Assembly (NCBI GenBank): GCA_964342695.1
Contig: CAYFFV010000001.1
Coordinates: 62,001-126,000, forward strand
Source of the DNA: CAYFFV01 sp964342695
GTDB lineage: Bacteria; Acidobacteriota; Vicinamibacteria; Vicinamibacterales; UBA8438
Direction: 5' to 3'
DNA: 64,000 bases
The translations under genes were made by a program, and so were the position numbers. This document shows, piece by piece, positions 26,990-35,709 of the stretch. Below the pieces are notes generated by a model that made no database searches, was not told where the DNA came from, and saw nothing but the letters and a program-made list of their open reading frames with translations. Position 1 is the first letter of the stretch. Each line of letters begins with the position of its first letter.

Positions 26990-28822
26990 ATGTCTGGAAA
27001 CGAAACGAAAAAAAAGATCTCTGCTGGAGCGTGGCAAGAAGCCAGAGAATTAGTTTGGCGCTATCGTAGACGATTGTGTCTTGGTGTTTTTCTAATGCTG
27101 ATCAGTCGACTGTCTGGACTTGTACTGCCCGCAATGTCGCAATACATTATCGACGATGTAATTCCTGATGGTAGGGGAGATCAATTACTCTTGCTTGCCG
27201 GGGTCGGTCTCGGTGCCACTGTGATGCAGTCAATAAGTTCATTTTCGTTGTCACAGTTGTTAGGAGTGGCGGCACAACGGGCAATTACTGAAATGCGAAA
27301 AAAGGTGATGTCTCATGTTACGCGGTTGCCGATACGGCATTTCTATATGACTCAGACAGGGGTTCTTATTTCTCGAATTATGACGGATGCGGAGGGTATT
27401 AGGAATCTAGTAGGCACTGGATTGGTCCAACTCACTGGAAGTGTGGTTACGGGCACTTTAGCTTTGGGAGTGCTGTTCTATCTGAATTGGAGGCTCACAA
27501 GCCTAACCCTATTGATTCTAATCGTCTTCGGGATCTGTATGGCGGTTGCTTTTTCAAAGCTGCGTCCTATTTTTCGTGCTCGAGGAAAAATAAACGCTGA
27601 CGTTACGGGTCGGTTAGGAGAAACCTTAGGGGGTATTCGTGTCGTAAAGGCGTATACCGTTGAAAAAAGAGAGCAGCTCGTTTTTGCGAAGGGCACTCAC
27701 CGACTTTTCCGAAACGTTGCAAAATCTGTCACTGGGGTCTCGGCCGTTTCTTCGGTGGCTACTTTTATTATGGGAATTATTGGTGCATTGATGATCGTGC
27801 TTGGTGGTCAAGCTCTGATAGATGGGTACTGGACGACTGGTATTTTGGTCCAATACATCATTTTTACTGGTTTAGTAATCGCACCAGTGATCCAGGTTTC
27901 TTCCATTGGTACTCAGATCACGGAAGCCTTTGCTGGGTTAGATCGAATTCGTGAAGTTTTGACAATGTCAACTGAACATCAAGAAGATGAAGGTAAACAT
28001 GTTGTTTCGAAAATCAGCGGTGATATTCGATTTGACGAGGTCTGGTTCGAATACGAACCAGAAACTCCTGTTTTAAAGAATGTGTGTCTCAATGCACAAG
28101 CTGGAAGCACTACAGCACTTGTAGGTTCGAGTGGTTCTGGAAAGAGCACTCTAATTAGTCTTGTAATGGCATTTAATCATCCGACCTCTGGAACAGTATT
28201 CGTTGATAAGTTTGATTTAAGATCAATTAAATTAATGGATTATCGGTCTAATCTTGGAGTAGTGCTTCAGGACAATTTTTTGTTTGATGGAACAATTGCT
28301 GACAACATTAGATTTTCAAAGCCGCATGCCAGAGACGACGAAATTCAAAGGGTTAGTCGGATAGCTCATTGCGACGAATTTATCGAACAATTTTCAGAAG
28401 GTTATCGTACAGTGGTCGGTGAGCGTGGAGTTAAACTTTCTGGTGGACAACGCCAGCGGGTGGCGATTGCACGTGCAATTTTAGCTGATCCGAAGATACT
28501 TATTTTGGATGAAGCAACGTCTAGTCTCGATAGTGAAAGTGAGGCATTGATTCAGGACGGTTTACGTGCGTTGACAACTGGCCGCACTACATTTGTCATT
28601 GCACATCGTCTTTCAACGATCCAGGATGCAGATCAGATTTTGGTGCTGGAAGAGGGTGAGATTCTCCAAAGAGGTTCGCATGCTGAGTTGTTGGCTGCTG
28701 GTGGAAGATATAAACAACTTTATGACACGCAATATGGACTGGAGAGAAATCGATTTATTAACCCAGGCGAAGATTTTACATCTGTAATAGAAACTAAAAC
28801 ACTTTCTCCCAAGGTAAGTTAA
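26990..28822 (+). CDS. ABC exporter, fused permease and ATPase (MsbA/LmrA type)
   Basis: About 610 residues: six membrane helices in residues 25-315, then a nucleotide-binding domain with Walker A GSSGSGKST near 382, Q-loop VVLQDNF near 423, signature LSGGQRQRV near 484, Walker B ILILDEATS near 506 and the H-loop in VIAHRLS. It would act as a homodimer exporting a lipid, drug or peptide. I prefer ATG 26990; an in-frame TTG at 26984 adds two residues. No Shine-Dalgarno sequence is visible, but TATAGT at 26973-26978 could be a -10 of a leaderless transcript. The substrate cannot be read from sequence. Confidence 0.88.
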   Translation: MSGNETKKKISAGAWQEARELVWRYRRRLCLGVFLMLISRLSGLVLPAMSQYIIDDVIPDGRGDQLLLLAGVGLGATVMQSISSFSLSQLLGVAAQRAITEMRKKVMSHVTRLPIRHFYMTQTGVLISRIMTDAEGIRNLVGTGLVQLTGSVVTGTLALGVLFYLNWRLTSLTLLILIVFGICMAVAFSKLRPIFRARGKINADVTGRLGETLGGIRVVKAYTVEKREQLVFAKGTHRLFRNVAKSVTGVSAVSSVATFIMGIIGALMIVLGGQALIDGYWTTGILVQYIIFTGLVIAPVIQVSSIGTQITEAFAGLDRIREVLTMSTEHQEDEGKHVVSKISGDIRFDEVWFEYEPETPVLKNVCLNAQAGSTTALVGSSGSGKSTLISLVMAFNHPTSGTVFVDKFDLRSIKLMDYRSNLGVVLQDNFLFDGTIADNIRFSKPHARDDEIQRVSRIAHCDEFIEQFSEGYRTVVGERGVKLSGGQRQRVAIARAILADPKILILDEATSSLDSESEALIQDGLRALTTGRTTFVIAHRLSTIQDADQILVLEEGEILQRGSHAELLAAGGRYKQLYDTQYGLERNRFINPGEDFTSVIETKTLSPKVS

Positions 28823-28899
28823 GGCAATAATCTAAGTTAGTTATTGACGGTTACATCCTGAAGAGTTCAAAAAAAGTAATTCGATACACTTAATCTATC

Positions 28900-29622
28900 A
28901 TGCATACAAAAGTTCGCGCAGGTCGAGTATTTTCTTGGGTCAGATTATTTGTTTGTAGGGGAATAATTTGTGCGGCAATATTTATTGTTGGTGCTGTCGT
29001 AACTAAAGCACAGGATTTTGGGACCCTTCGTGGCCTCGTTAAGGTGGATAATGTGCCTGATACGGTAATGGTTGCTGTGGAAGCCGATCAGGCGGTATGC
29101 GGTGAGAAAATTGAAGATCAAACTACTCTCGTAGATTCGTCCGGTGGGGTTGCAAATGTCGTTATCATTGTAAATGATTTGGAATGGATTAATGAGCCGC
29201 CCCCTTCGATGATTAACAATCGAAAGTGTTTCTTTGAACCTAGAGTGCAAGTTGTTAAGACTCGTAGTCAAATTGAAATTCTGAGCGAGGATGAAACACT
29301 TCATTCGACTCACGCGTACGACGATCGCCAGAGAACGATGTTCAACGTAGCCATTCCGTTTCCTGGTCTCAACATTCAGCGTCCCTTACGTCGACCGGGA
29401 GTCGTGCGTGTTGAATGTGATTCTCATTCTTGGATGCGAGGATGGATTTATGTTTCCGATGATGTCGGCACGGTGACAGGAATGGATGGCACTTTTGAAA
29501 TTTCTGAAATTCCTCCCGGGAGTTACGATTTAACAGTTTGGCATGAAAGATACCAAGATCAAAAACTTTCTGTCGTTGTTAAACCTGGTGAAACCACGGA
29601 AATCAATCTGACTTTACAGTAG
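28900..29622 (+). CDS. Secreted cupredoxin-like protein with carboxypeptidase-regulatory domain
   Basis: 240 residues: basic N-terminus and signal peptide (about 1-38), a cupredoxin-like domain about 45-185, and a C-terminal carboxypeptidase-regulatory-like beta-sandwich about 188-240 (GTFEISEIPPGSYDLTVWHE). Possible copper ligands are His in ETLHSTHAY near 131 and Cys, His and Met in VECDSHSWMRG near 171; the C-x2-H-x2-M spacing is tighter than in plastocyanin, so copper binding is inferred. CGEK near residue 65 is also typical of this group, which is frequent in Acidobacteriota and Planctomycetes. It may carry electrons in the periplasm. It stands alone between the ABC exporter and a convergent gene. 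Confidence 0.7.
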   Translation: MHTKVRAGRVFSWVRLFVCRGIICAAIFIVGAVVTKAQDFGTLRGLVKVDNVPDTVMVAVEADQAVCGEKIEDQTTLVDSSGGVANVVIIVNDLEWINEPPPSMINNRKCFFEPRVQVVKTRSQIEILSEDETLHSTHAYDDRQRTMFNVAIPFPGLNIQRPLRRPGVVRVECDSHSWMRGWIYVSDDVGTVTGMDGTFEISEIPPGSYDLTVWHERYQDQKLSVVVKPGETTEINLTLQ

Positions 29623-29714
29623 TGAAACTGTAGATAAGTGAACTACTCTTATTATTGTGGCGTAAAGACCTATAACTTAGTTAAGAATTAAGGGCATCTG
29701 AAGCTTAGTTTCAA

Positions 29715-30737
29715 TTATCCGAATTGTTTAGGTTTCCAACGCAGACCAGCGTTTAAGATTTTCTGTAGAAGTTGTTCATAGGAAATTCCTGCGCACTCAG
29801 CAGATTCAGCGAAATCTTCTCCATATGCCAATTGCGGATTGGCGTTTGCTTCGAGCACATAACAATTACCTGCCGTATCTAACCTCATGTCCATACGAGC
29901 ATAACCATTCATTTTGAGTGCTCGATATACACGTTTGGCTATGTTCTGTAGTCTGCTTGTCGTCCTTTTTGGTAAGTCGGTTGCTTCGCTGGTCATGATG
30001 CCATGTTTTCGTTGGTACCCAGCGTTCCACTTAACTCGGTCGGTAGCGATACGGTGCAGCCTAGAAGGCATGTCGTTGAAATGCATTTCCCAGATGGGAA
30101 ATGCTTGAAGGCGATCATTGCCTATGACACCGATATAGAGTTCCCGTCCTTGAATAAATTGTTCAACGATGGCGTCAGTTCCGATAGTGTCATGTACAAA
30201 GTGAATGCGATTATGAAGTTTAATTTCATCGTGAACTACAGAGGCTTGAGCAATTCCAATTGATGCTTCTTGTGTAAGGGATTTAACAATTAATGGAAAG
30301 TCACGTCGTTTTCGAAGTTCTAATCGTTTTCCTCGCGGGAACACCTCAAACGTTGGAGTCAGAATATTCGCATCAGCGAGAAGAATTTTTGTTAGTGCTT
30401 TGTCTCTGGAAAGAACCATTCCACGAGGATTACATCCTGTATATGGCATACCTAGTAATTCGAGGTAACTGACGATATTCATTTCGAAGCTACTAATTTC
30501 ATCGAATGCTTCCATCATATTAAAGGCAATATGTGGCTTGTATTTGTCGATAGCTTCACGAATGGTTTTAAGGTCGTTATGGAGGCCCAAGGTGATTACA
30601 TCATGCCCCATATATTCAAGAGAACTTGTAACGTCGTACTCGGTTTTCCAGTCCGCAGATACGAGATCAATATCTTTCAGCTCTGTCGGAGGGACTAAAT
30701 AGTCATGCATTAAATTTAATATGCGAAGTTTCCTCAT
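29715..30737 (-). CDS. ATP-grasp ligase, D-alanine-D-alanine ligase-like
   Basis: 340 residues with an ATP-grasp fold. LPYTGCN-like region LGMPYTGCNPRGMVLSRDKA near 98, FPLIVKSLTQEASIGI near 145, VEQFIQGRELYIGV near 190 and the metal-binding VLEANANPQL near 305 are the Ddl landmarks (usual end 'EvNt.PG' is ANANPQL here). The N-terminal sequence is unlike Ddl and no mur gene is near, so a different amino-acid or peptide ligase is more likely than cell-wall Ddl. I start at ATG 30737; the upstream in-frame ATG at 30770 adds 11 residues and has no better ribosome site. Confidence 0.7.
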   Translation of the reverse strand: MRKLRILNLMHDYLVPPTELKDIDLVSADWKTEYDVTSSLEYMGHDVITLGLHNDLKTIREAIDKYKPHIAFNMMEAFDEISSFEMNIVSYLELLGMPYTGCNPRGMVLSRDKALTKILLADANILTPTFEVFPRGKRLELRKRRDFPLIVKSLTQEASIGIAQASVVHDEIKLHNRIHFVHDTIGTDAIVEQFIQGRELYIGVIGNDRLQAFPIWEMHFNDMPSRLHRIATDRVKWNAGYQRKHGIMTSEATDLPKRTTSRLQNIAKRVYRALKMNGYARMDMRLDTAGNCYVLEANANPQLAYGEDFAESAECAGISYEQLLQKILNAGLRWKPKQFG

Positions 30738-30885
30738 GTAGTCACCGGATGTACGAAAAGCGTGAATCACTCATATAGTAATTTGATCAAGAAGGGAAAG
30801 ACAGCTGTCAGTAAATTCTTAAATCTAGAGACAAAGATATCAAGTCGTTTGCACCGATTAATATAAACTTCTAATACGTTGTTGT

Positions 30886-30916
30886 TTGACGTATTAACCA
30901 AGCTAGCCTCTATAGA
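30886..30916 (+). promoter_or_regulatory. Candidate promoter of ettA (leaderless)
   Basis: TTGACG (30886-30891, 5 of 6 to consensus), a 19-base spacer and TATAGA (30911-30916). The start of transcription would fall at or within a base or two of the ATG at 30923, and there is no Shine-Dalgarno sequence. EttA homologues begin with the same residues (MSxKYVYTMKGL), so the start codon is secure. Confidence 0.4.
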
Positions 30917-30922
30917 TAATTT

Positions 30923-32596
30923 ATGTCGCCAAAATATGTATACACAATGAAAGGACTCGGCAAGGCGTATCCTTCCGGGAAGACTGTTCTACATGATATT
31001 TGGTTGTCTTTTTTGCCAGGTGCAAAAATAGGAGTCCTTGGATCAAATGGTGCAGGAAAGTCGACTTTATTAAGGATTATGAAGGGTGAGATTACAGAGA
31101 TTGAGGGCGAGGTGTTTTTGTCACCTGGTATGACAATCGATTATCTTCCACAGGAACCGACACTTGATGATTCGAAGACAGTTGCTGGAAATGTTGAAGA
31201 AGGAGTCGCCCATCTTCGGAATCTCTTAATCCGATACGACGATGTCACCGCATCGCTTTCATCAGGATTGTCTGATCTAGAACCTGTGTTAGAAGAGCAG
31301 GGGCGACTGCAGGATCAAATAGAAGCTGCTGGCGCGTGGGATCTTGACACTCGAATAGCGATGGCAATGGACGCTCTTAGACTTCCGCCGCCGGGAGCTG
31401 CTGTGTCTAATTTATCTGGTGGTGAAAAACGCAGGGTTGCTTTGTGTCGCCTTTTACTTAAAGCTCCAGATATATTGCTTCTTGACGAACCTACAAATCA
31501 TCTTGACGCGGAAACGGTTGGGTGGTTGGAAAGATTTCTTGAAAATTATAAGGGTACCGTCGTTGCTGTAACCCATGATCGTTATTTTCTAGATAACGTA
31601 GCTGGTTGGATTCTTGAACTTGATCGGGGAGCAGGTATTCCATGGGAAGGTAACTATTCTTCATGGCTTGAACAAAAACGACAGCGTCTTCTGCTTGAAA
31701 CGAAACATGAAGTAAAACGTCAAAAGTCACTGGAACGAGAACTTGAATGGATTCGTATGTCTCCAAGGGCGAGACAGGCTAAGGGCAAGGCACGTCTAAC
31801 AGCCTATGAACGTCTATTGGATGAAGATCCTGTTGACACAAATAAAGTTGCTGAAATCTATATCCCTCCTGGTCCAAGGCTGGGGGATGAGGTTCTCGAA
31901 GCTCGGAACCTTCGCAAAGTATTTGGTGAGCGTGTGTTAATTAATGATTTGTCTTTTTCGTTGCCCAGGGCAGGTATTGTGGGGGTCATTGGGGCAAATG
32001 GATCTGGGAAGACAACCTTGTTGCGCCTGATTACGGGTGAAGAACAAGCCGACAGTGGGTCGCTTCGACTTGGTGAAACTGTCCGACTCGGATATGTTGA
32101 GCAGAATAGGGATTCTCTTAACTCATCTAGAACAGTGTGGGAAGAGATCTCGGAAGGAAATGAAGAAATCACGCTCGGTGCGCGAAAGATCGCTTCGCGA
32201 GCTTACGTGTCATCATTCAATTTTAGAAAACAGGATCAACAGCGTCGGATTGACGAATTGTCAGGTGGAGAGCGAAATCGGGTACATCTTGCGAAACTAC
32301 TTAAAGGTAGTGCCAATCTATTGCTCCTTGACGAACCTACTAACGATTTGGATGTCGATACACTTCGAGCTTTGGAGGAAGCACTATTGGCATTTGCTGG
32401 TTGTGTGATTGTTGTTAGTCACGATCGATGGTTCCTTGATCGAATTGCAACGCATGTTTTAGCTTTTGAGGGCAACTCTCAGGTTACTTGGTTTGCTGGG
32501 AACTATGCTGATTACGAAGTTGATAGACGACGTCGGTTTGGTAAGGATGCCGAGAATCCACACAGAATAAAATTTCGTAAGTTTGTTCGGACCTAA
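30923..32596 (+). CDS. ettA: Energy-dependent translational throttle protein EttA (ABC-F)
   Basis: Ribosome-associated ABC-F ATPase that gates the first elongation step according to ATP supply. 557 residues, two nucleotide-binding domains and no membrane part. Domain 1: GSNGAGKST near 39, LSGGEKRRVAL near 163, LLLDEPTNHLD near 188. Domain 2: GANGSGKTT near 356, LSGGERNRVHL near 450, LLLDEPTNDLD near 475. The linker carries the typical ELEWIRMSPRARQAKGKARL near 270. The length and linker fit EttA better than other ABC-F proteins. Convergent with the TRAP permease gene, 51 bases apart. Confidence 0.95.
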   Translation: MSPKYVYTMKGLGKAYPSGKTVLHDIWLSFLPGAKIGVLGSNGAGKSTLLRIMKGEITEIEGEVFLSPGMTIDYLPQEPTLDDSKTVAGNVEEGVAHLRNLLIRYDDVTASLSSGLSDLEPVLEEQGRLQDQIEAAGAWDLDTRIAMAMDALRLPPPGAAVSNLSGGEKRRVALCRLLLKAPDILLLDEPTNHLDAETVGWLERFLENYKGTVVAVTHDRYFLDNVAGWILELDRGAGIPWEGNYSSWLEQKRQRLLLETKHEVKRQKSLERELEWIRMSPRARQAKGKARLTAYERLLDEDPVDTNKVAEIYIPPGPRLGDEVLEARNLRKVFGERVLINDLSFSLPRAGIVGVIGANGSGKTTLLRLITGEEQADSGSLRLGETVRLGYVEQNRDSLNSSRTVWEEISEGNEEITLGARKIASRAYVSSFNFRKQDQQRRIDELSGGERNRVHLAKLLKGSANLLLLDEPTNDLDVDTLRALEEALLAFAGCVIVVSHDRWFLDRIATHVLAFEGNSQVTWFAGNYADYEVDRRRRFGKDAENPHRIKFRKFVRT

Positions 32597-32647
32597 GTTG
32601 ACTAAAAATTTTGGATTACTTGAAGGTTTAAAAGGTTACGTTCAACG

Positions 32648-34591
32648 CTAATCACCTGGAGTCGTTGTCAGAGATGTTCTGCGAAAAAGATGTGACAAGA
32701 CTGTGACTGACAGGAAACACAATCCAATTGATCGTGAAAGGCTAAATGGATAGAACAGAAGTAAACCTCCGACGATGGCACCTATCCGTTCCAGCGGGGT
32801 CGCTTCTTTATTAAGCCAGCCTCCGCATCCCATTGCGAGCGCACAAATGCCGATTACCGCCGTGCTGACAATTACCAACGTATCGTTGAGCGGTGCCTGA
32901 AGTAAGACACCTAGGCCTTCCGGACTTAGGGTGAAGGTGAACGGGACCAAGAAAGCAGGCAGGGTATACTTCCAAGTTAATAGCATAGTCCGGAACGGAT
33001 TTGCTCCAGTAATTGCTGCAGCTGCGAAAGGTGACAGCGCTGTTGGTGGACTAACTTCTGATAAAACGGCGTAGTAAAAGATAAACATGTGGGCTGCGAC
33101 ATCTGAGATTCCTACGAACGTTAATGCTGGCGCAATCATGACGGCTGCAATGATGTAAGATGCTGTCACTGGTACTGCAAGTCCTAAGATCCATACTGCG
33201 ATGGCCGCATAGATTACGGTCAAAAAGACGCTGCCTGAAGCTAGAGCGACCAATATACCGGCGATTTTTAGTCCTAACCCAGTTAATGTCACAACTCCGA
33301 CGATAATTCCTGCTGTCGCTGTTGTTGCGGCTACGGATAGTATTCCTGCTCCACCGGATTTGAAAGTGTCGACCAAGCGAGTGGGAGTTAAAGCAGTTGT
33401 AGAATTAAAAAAACTTAAAGCAACGGCACATAAGGTCGCATAAAACACGGCTCTAAAAGGTGTAACTCCAGATATTAGTAGTAGAACGATAAGGAACAAA
33501 GGTATGAATTGGTAGCCAGATCTTCGTGTCAATTCCCATAGAGTTGGCAATTCACTGCTAACTGATTTTGTGTTTAAGCGGCGTGCGTCGGCTTCGATCA
33601 TTAAAATAATTGAAAGGTAATAAAGAATGGCAGGAATAATCGCCATACTGATTACTTGTAAGTACGAAATCTGTAGAAATTCAGCGATTAAGAATGCGGC
33701 CGCACCCATGGTTGGTGGAGCAAGGATTGCCCCTATACCGCTTGCGGAAAGAATGGCTCCACCGGTTTCCCCTGAAAAGCCTGCTCGTTTGAGGAGTGGC
33801 CATGCCACTGCTCCCAATGTCACAGTAGTAGCTACACCGCTCCCGGAGACGGTCCCGAGTAGGAAGCCTGACACGGTTACTGTTCGACCGGGTCCCGCGC
33901 CAGAGCCAGAACGTCCAAATGCAGCCATGGTCCATTTGATAAAAAATTGTCCAGCACCTGATCGAGCTAGGACTGCTCCAAATATGCTGAACAAAGTTAT
34001 ATATGTAGCTGCAACGTCGAGAGGAACACCAAAAATTCCTTCTAGTGTCATATAAAGCGTGCCAACGAGACGGCTCAGGTTATATCCTCGATGAGCAAAC
34101 AGTTCTAATCCAAATATTTCAAAGATTGGTCCGTAATACCCATAAAGTAAAAATCCAATGGCCGTGATCGGAAGTACCGGACCAACGGTTCGCCTCGTAG
34201 CTTCAAGAATGAGCAGAATGGTGATAGATCCAAAAATTAAGTCGATAGTATTCGGCGTTGCTGCGCGATAAACAAATTCGTCGAATTCAATGATTGGCCA
34301 CAGCAAGGCAGTCGTTGACAGCAGTACAAGTGCCCAGTCCAAGGTCGTTACATTTTGACGTGATTTGTGACTTCCTGGATAAAGTAAAAATGTTGCTGAT
34401 AGGACAATTAGCAGAAAACTAGTTCGGTAAATTTGGGGCTGAATGATACCAATGACCCAGTAGAGTGCATAAAGTGAAAGACCTGTAGTAAGTGCGCTTG
34501 TCACATAGAATGCAATTCCCGTAAGTTGACGAGTTGAGTTGTTTTCGGCGTCAATTTCGGGGCTAGCAGGTTTGGTTCTGGTAATTGTCAG
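32648..34591 (-). CDS. TAXI-type TRAP transporter, fused DctQ-DctM permease
   Basis: Integral membrane subunit of a tripartite ATP-independent periplasmic transporter, with the small and large permeases fused. About 647 residues from the proposed start. DctM features are visible in AGFSGETGGAILSASGIGAILAPPTMGAAAF near 270, VAWPLLKRAG and LSEVSPPTALSPFAAAAI near 495. The first canonical start, GTG 34504, would cut the first helix (TGIAFYVTSALTTGLSLYAL spans it), while an open frame continues to the stop at 34607. It has no ATG, GTG or TTG, but a CTG at 34591 has AGGA 5 bases upstream, so I start there. The binding protein gene ends 15 bases before. Confidence 0.85.
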   Translation of the reverse strand: MTITRTKPASPEIDAENNSTRQLTGIAFYVTSALTTGLSLYALYWVIGIIQPQIYRTSFLLIVLSATFLLYPGSHKSRQNVTTLDWALVLLSTTALLWPIIEFDEFVYRAATPNTIDLIFGSITILLILEATRRTVGPVLPITAIGFLLYGYYGPIFEIFGLELFAHRGYNLSRLVGTLYMTLEGIFGVPLDVAATYITLFSIFGAVLARSGAGQFFIKWTMAAFGRSGSGAGPGRTVTVSGFLLGTVSGSGVATTVTLGAVAWPLLKRAGFSGETGGAILSASGIGAILAPPTMGAAAFLIAEFLQISYLQVISMAIIPAILYYLSIILMIEADARRLNTKSVSSELPTLWELTRRSGYQFIPLFLIVLLLISGVTPFRAVFYATLCAVALSFFNSTTALTPTRLVDTFKSGGAGILSVAATTATAGIIVGVVTLTGLGLKIAGILVALASGSVFLTVIYAAIAVWILGLAVPVTASYIIAAVMIAPALTFVGISDVAAHMFIFYYAVLSEVSPPTALSPFAAAAITGANPFRTMLLTWKYTLPAFLVPFTFTLSPEGLGVLLQAPLNDTLVIVSTAVIGICALAMGCGGWLNKEATPLERIGAIVGGLLLFYPFSLSRSIGLCFLSVTVLSHLFRRTSLTTTPGD

Positions 34592-34600
34592 AGTAATCCT
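34589..34600 (-). promoter_or_regulatory. Shine-Dalgarno and proposed CTG start of the TRAP permease
   Basis: On the minus strand AGGA (34600-34597) is followed by 5 bases and CTG (34591-34589). CTG opens the frame LTITRTKPASPEID, which restores a cytoplasmic N-terminus ahead of the first membrane helix. Confidence 0.5.
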
Positions 34601-34606
34601 ATGCGG

Positions 34607-35617
34607 TTAGTTGATGACTTGAATTCCTTGATCCCGATAGTAGCTTTCTGCGCCTGGATGAAATGGGATGGGAGACCCGGTTACAGCAGTTTCAAGTGAC
34701 AATATATTTGCCATAGGGTGCACGGCAGAAAGTTCGTCATGATATGCGAATAGAGCTGCTGTGATTGCTTTAGCCAAGTGATCTTCCATTTGTTGATGTA
34801 CGACAAGCACGTTTGATACTGCTATCGTAGAAATATCTCTGACCATACCAGGATATGTGGTTCTCGGAATCTCAGCATTACGGTAAACGGTTCTACCATA
34901 TTTTTGCTGTAGTGACTCCAGCAGGGTACTGGTCTCAATGAGCCGTACTGTCTGGCTAGGCGTGCTCGCAAGATCAAGCACCGCACCTGTTGGAATACCG
35001 CCACTCCAAAAAAATGCTTCGATTTTCCCATCCCGTAATGCATCAACAGATTGGGACGCACCAAGACTTTGGCCTTGGATATCTGTTTCGGGATTAAGCC
35101 CGGCCGCGGTAAGTATTCGATATGCACTTACTTCAGTTCCACTGCCAGGGGCTCCAGTTGATATCACTCGGTTATAGAGGTCTTGAACAGAATTAATTTC
35201 TGATTCGCTCGTTGTCACCAGATGAATGTGGTTGTTATAAAGAACAGCTATTGCACGCGCAGGGATTGGGCCTACGTCAAGAAATACTCCCTGTCCGTTA
35301 GTAGCATCATCGAGGGAATCGGCTAATGCAAATCCCAGATCTGCAGACCGTGCAGAAATGAATTTTAGATTATCTACTGTTCCAGCTGTTACTTCTGCCG
35401 TTGCTTCGATGCCATCTAGATGATCGCTAATCACCTTTGATATTGCTCCGCCATACGGGTAATAGACCCCACCGGTTCCACCGGTGGCAATCGAAAGTCT
35501 TTGCGTAAGTTGAGTATTATCAGTACACGCAGATGTCAGGGTTACAAATAAGCAGAGTATGCACGCTTTACGATTTGTCCAAAATGCTGTTTTGACTGAT
35601 AAATGTAAGTTAGGCAT
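34607..35617 (-). CDS. TAXI family TRAP transporter substrate-binding protein
   Basis: 336-residue periplasmic binding protein, first gene of the TRAP pair. The signal peptide runs to about residue 31 and ends in LTSAC, an acceptable though not ideal lipobox, so it may be lipid-anchored. The mature part begins with the TAXI hallmark RLSIATGGTGGVYYPYGGAI near 40, followed by TSEINSVQDL, and GAPGSGTEVSAYRILTAAGL near 155. TAXI proteins bind glutamate, 2-oxoglutarate or related acids where known; the ligand here is unknown. The permease follows 15 bases after the stop. Confidence 0.93.
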   Translation of the reverse strand: MPNLHLSVKTAFWTNRKACILCLFVTLTSACTDNTQLTQRLSIATGGTGGVYYPYGGAISKVISDHLDGIEATAEVTAGTVDNLKFISARSADLGFALADSLDDATNGQGVFLDVGPIPARAIAVLYNNHIHLVTTSESEINSVQDLYNRVISTGAPGSGTEVSAYRILTAAGLNPETDIQGQSLGASQSVDALRDGKIEAFFWSGGIPTGAVLDLASTPSQTVRLIETSTLLESLQQKYGRTVYRNAEIPRTTYPGMVRDISTIAVSNVLVVHQQMEDHLAKAITAALFAYHDELSAVHPMANILSLETAVTGSPIPFHPGAESYYRDQGIQVIN

Positions 35618-35709
35618 TTGTTCAATTCATAGACTAATGTGAATGTTCACTTTAGAGTTTAACCTTTTGAGAACTAAACTGTTTTTGAAGAAATCGCTTA
35701 AACATATAT

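Noticed and set aside
33627..34055. Antisense frame of 142 codons within the TRAP permease
   Set aside because: Shadow of a Gly/Ala-rich membrane protein; no ribosome site or motif.
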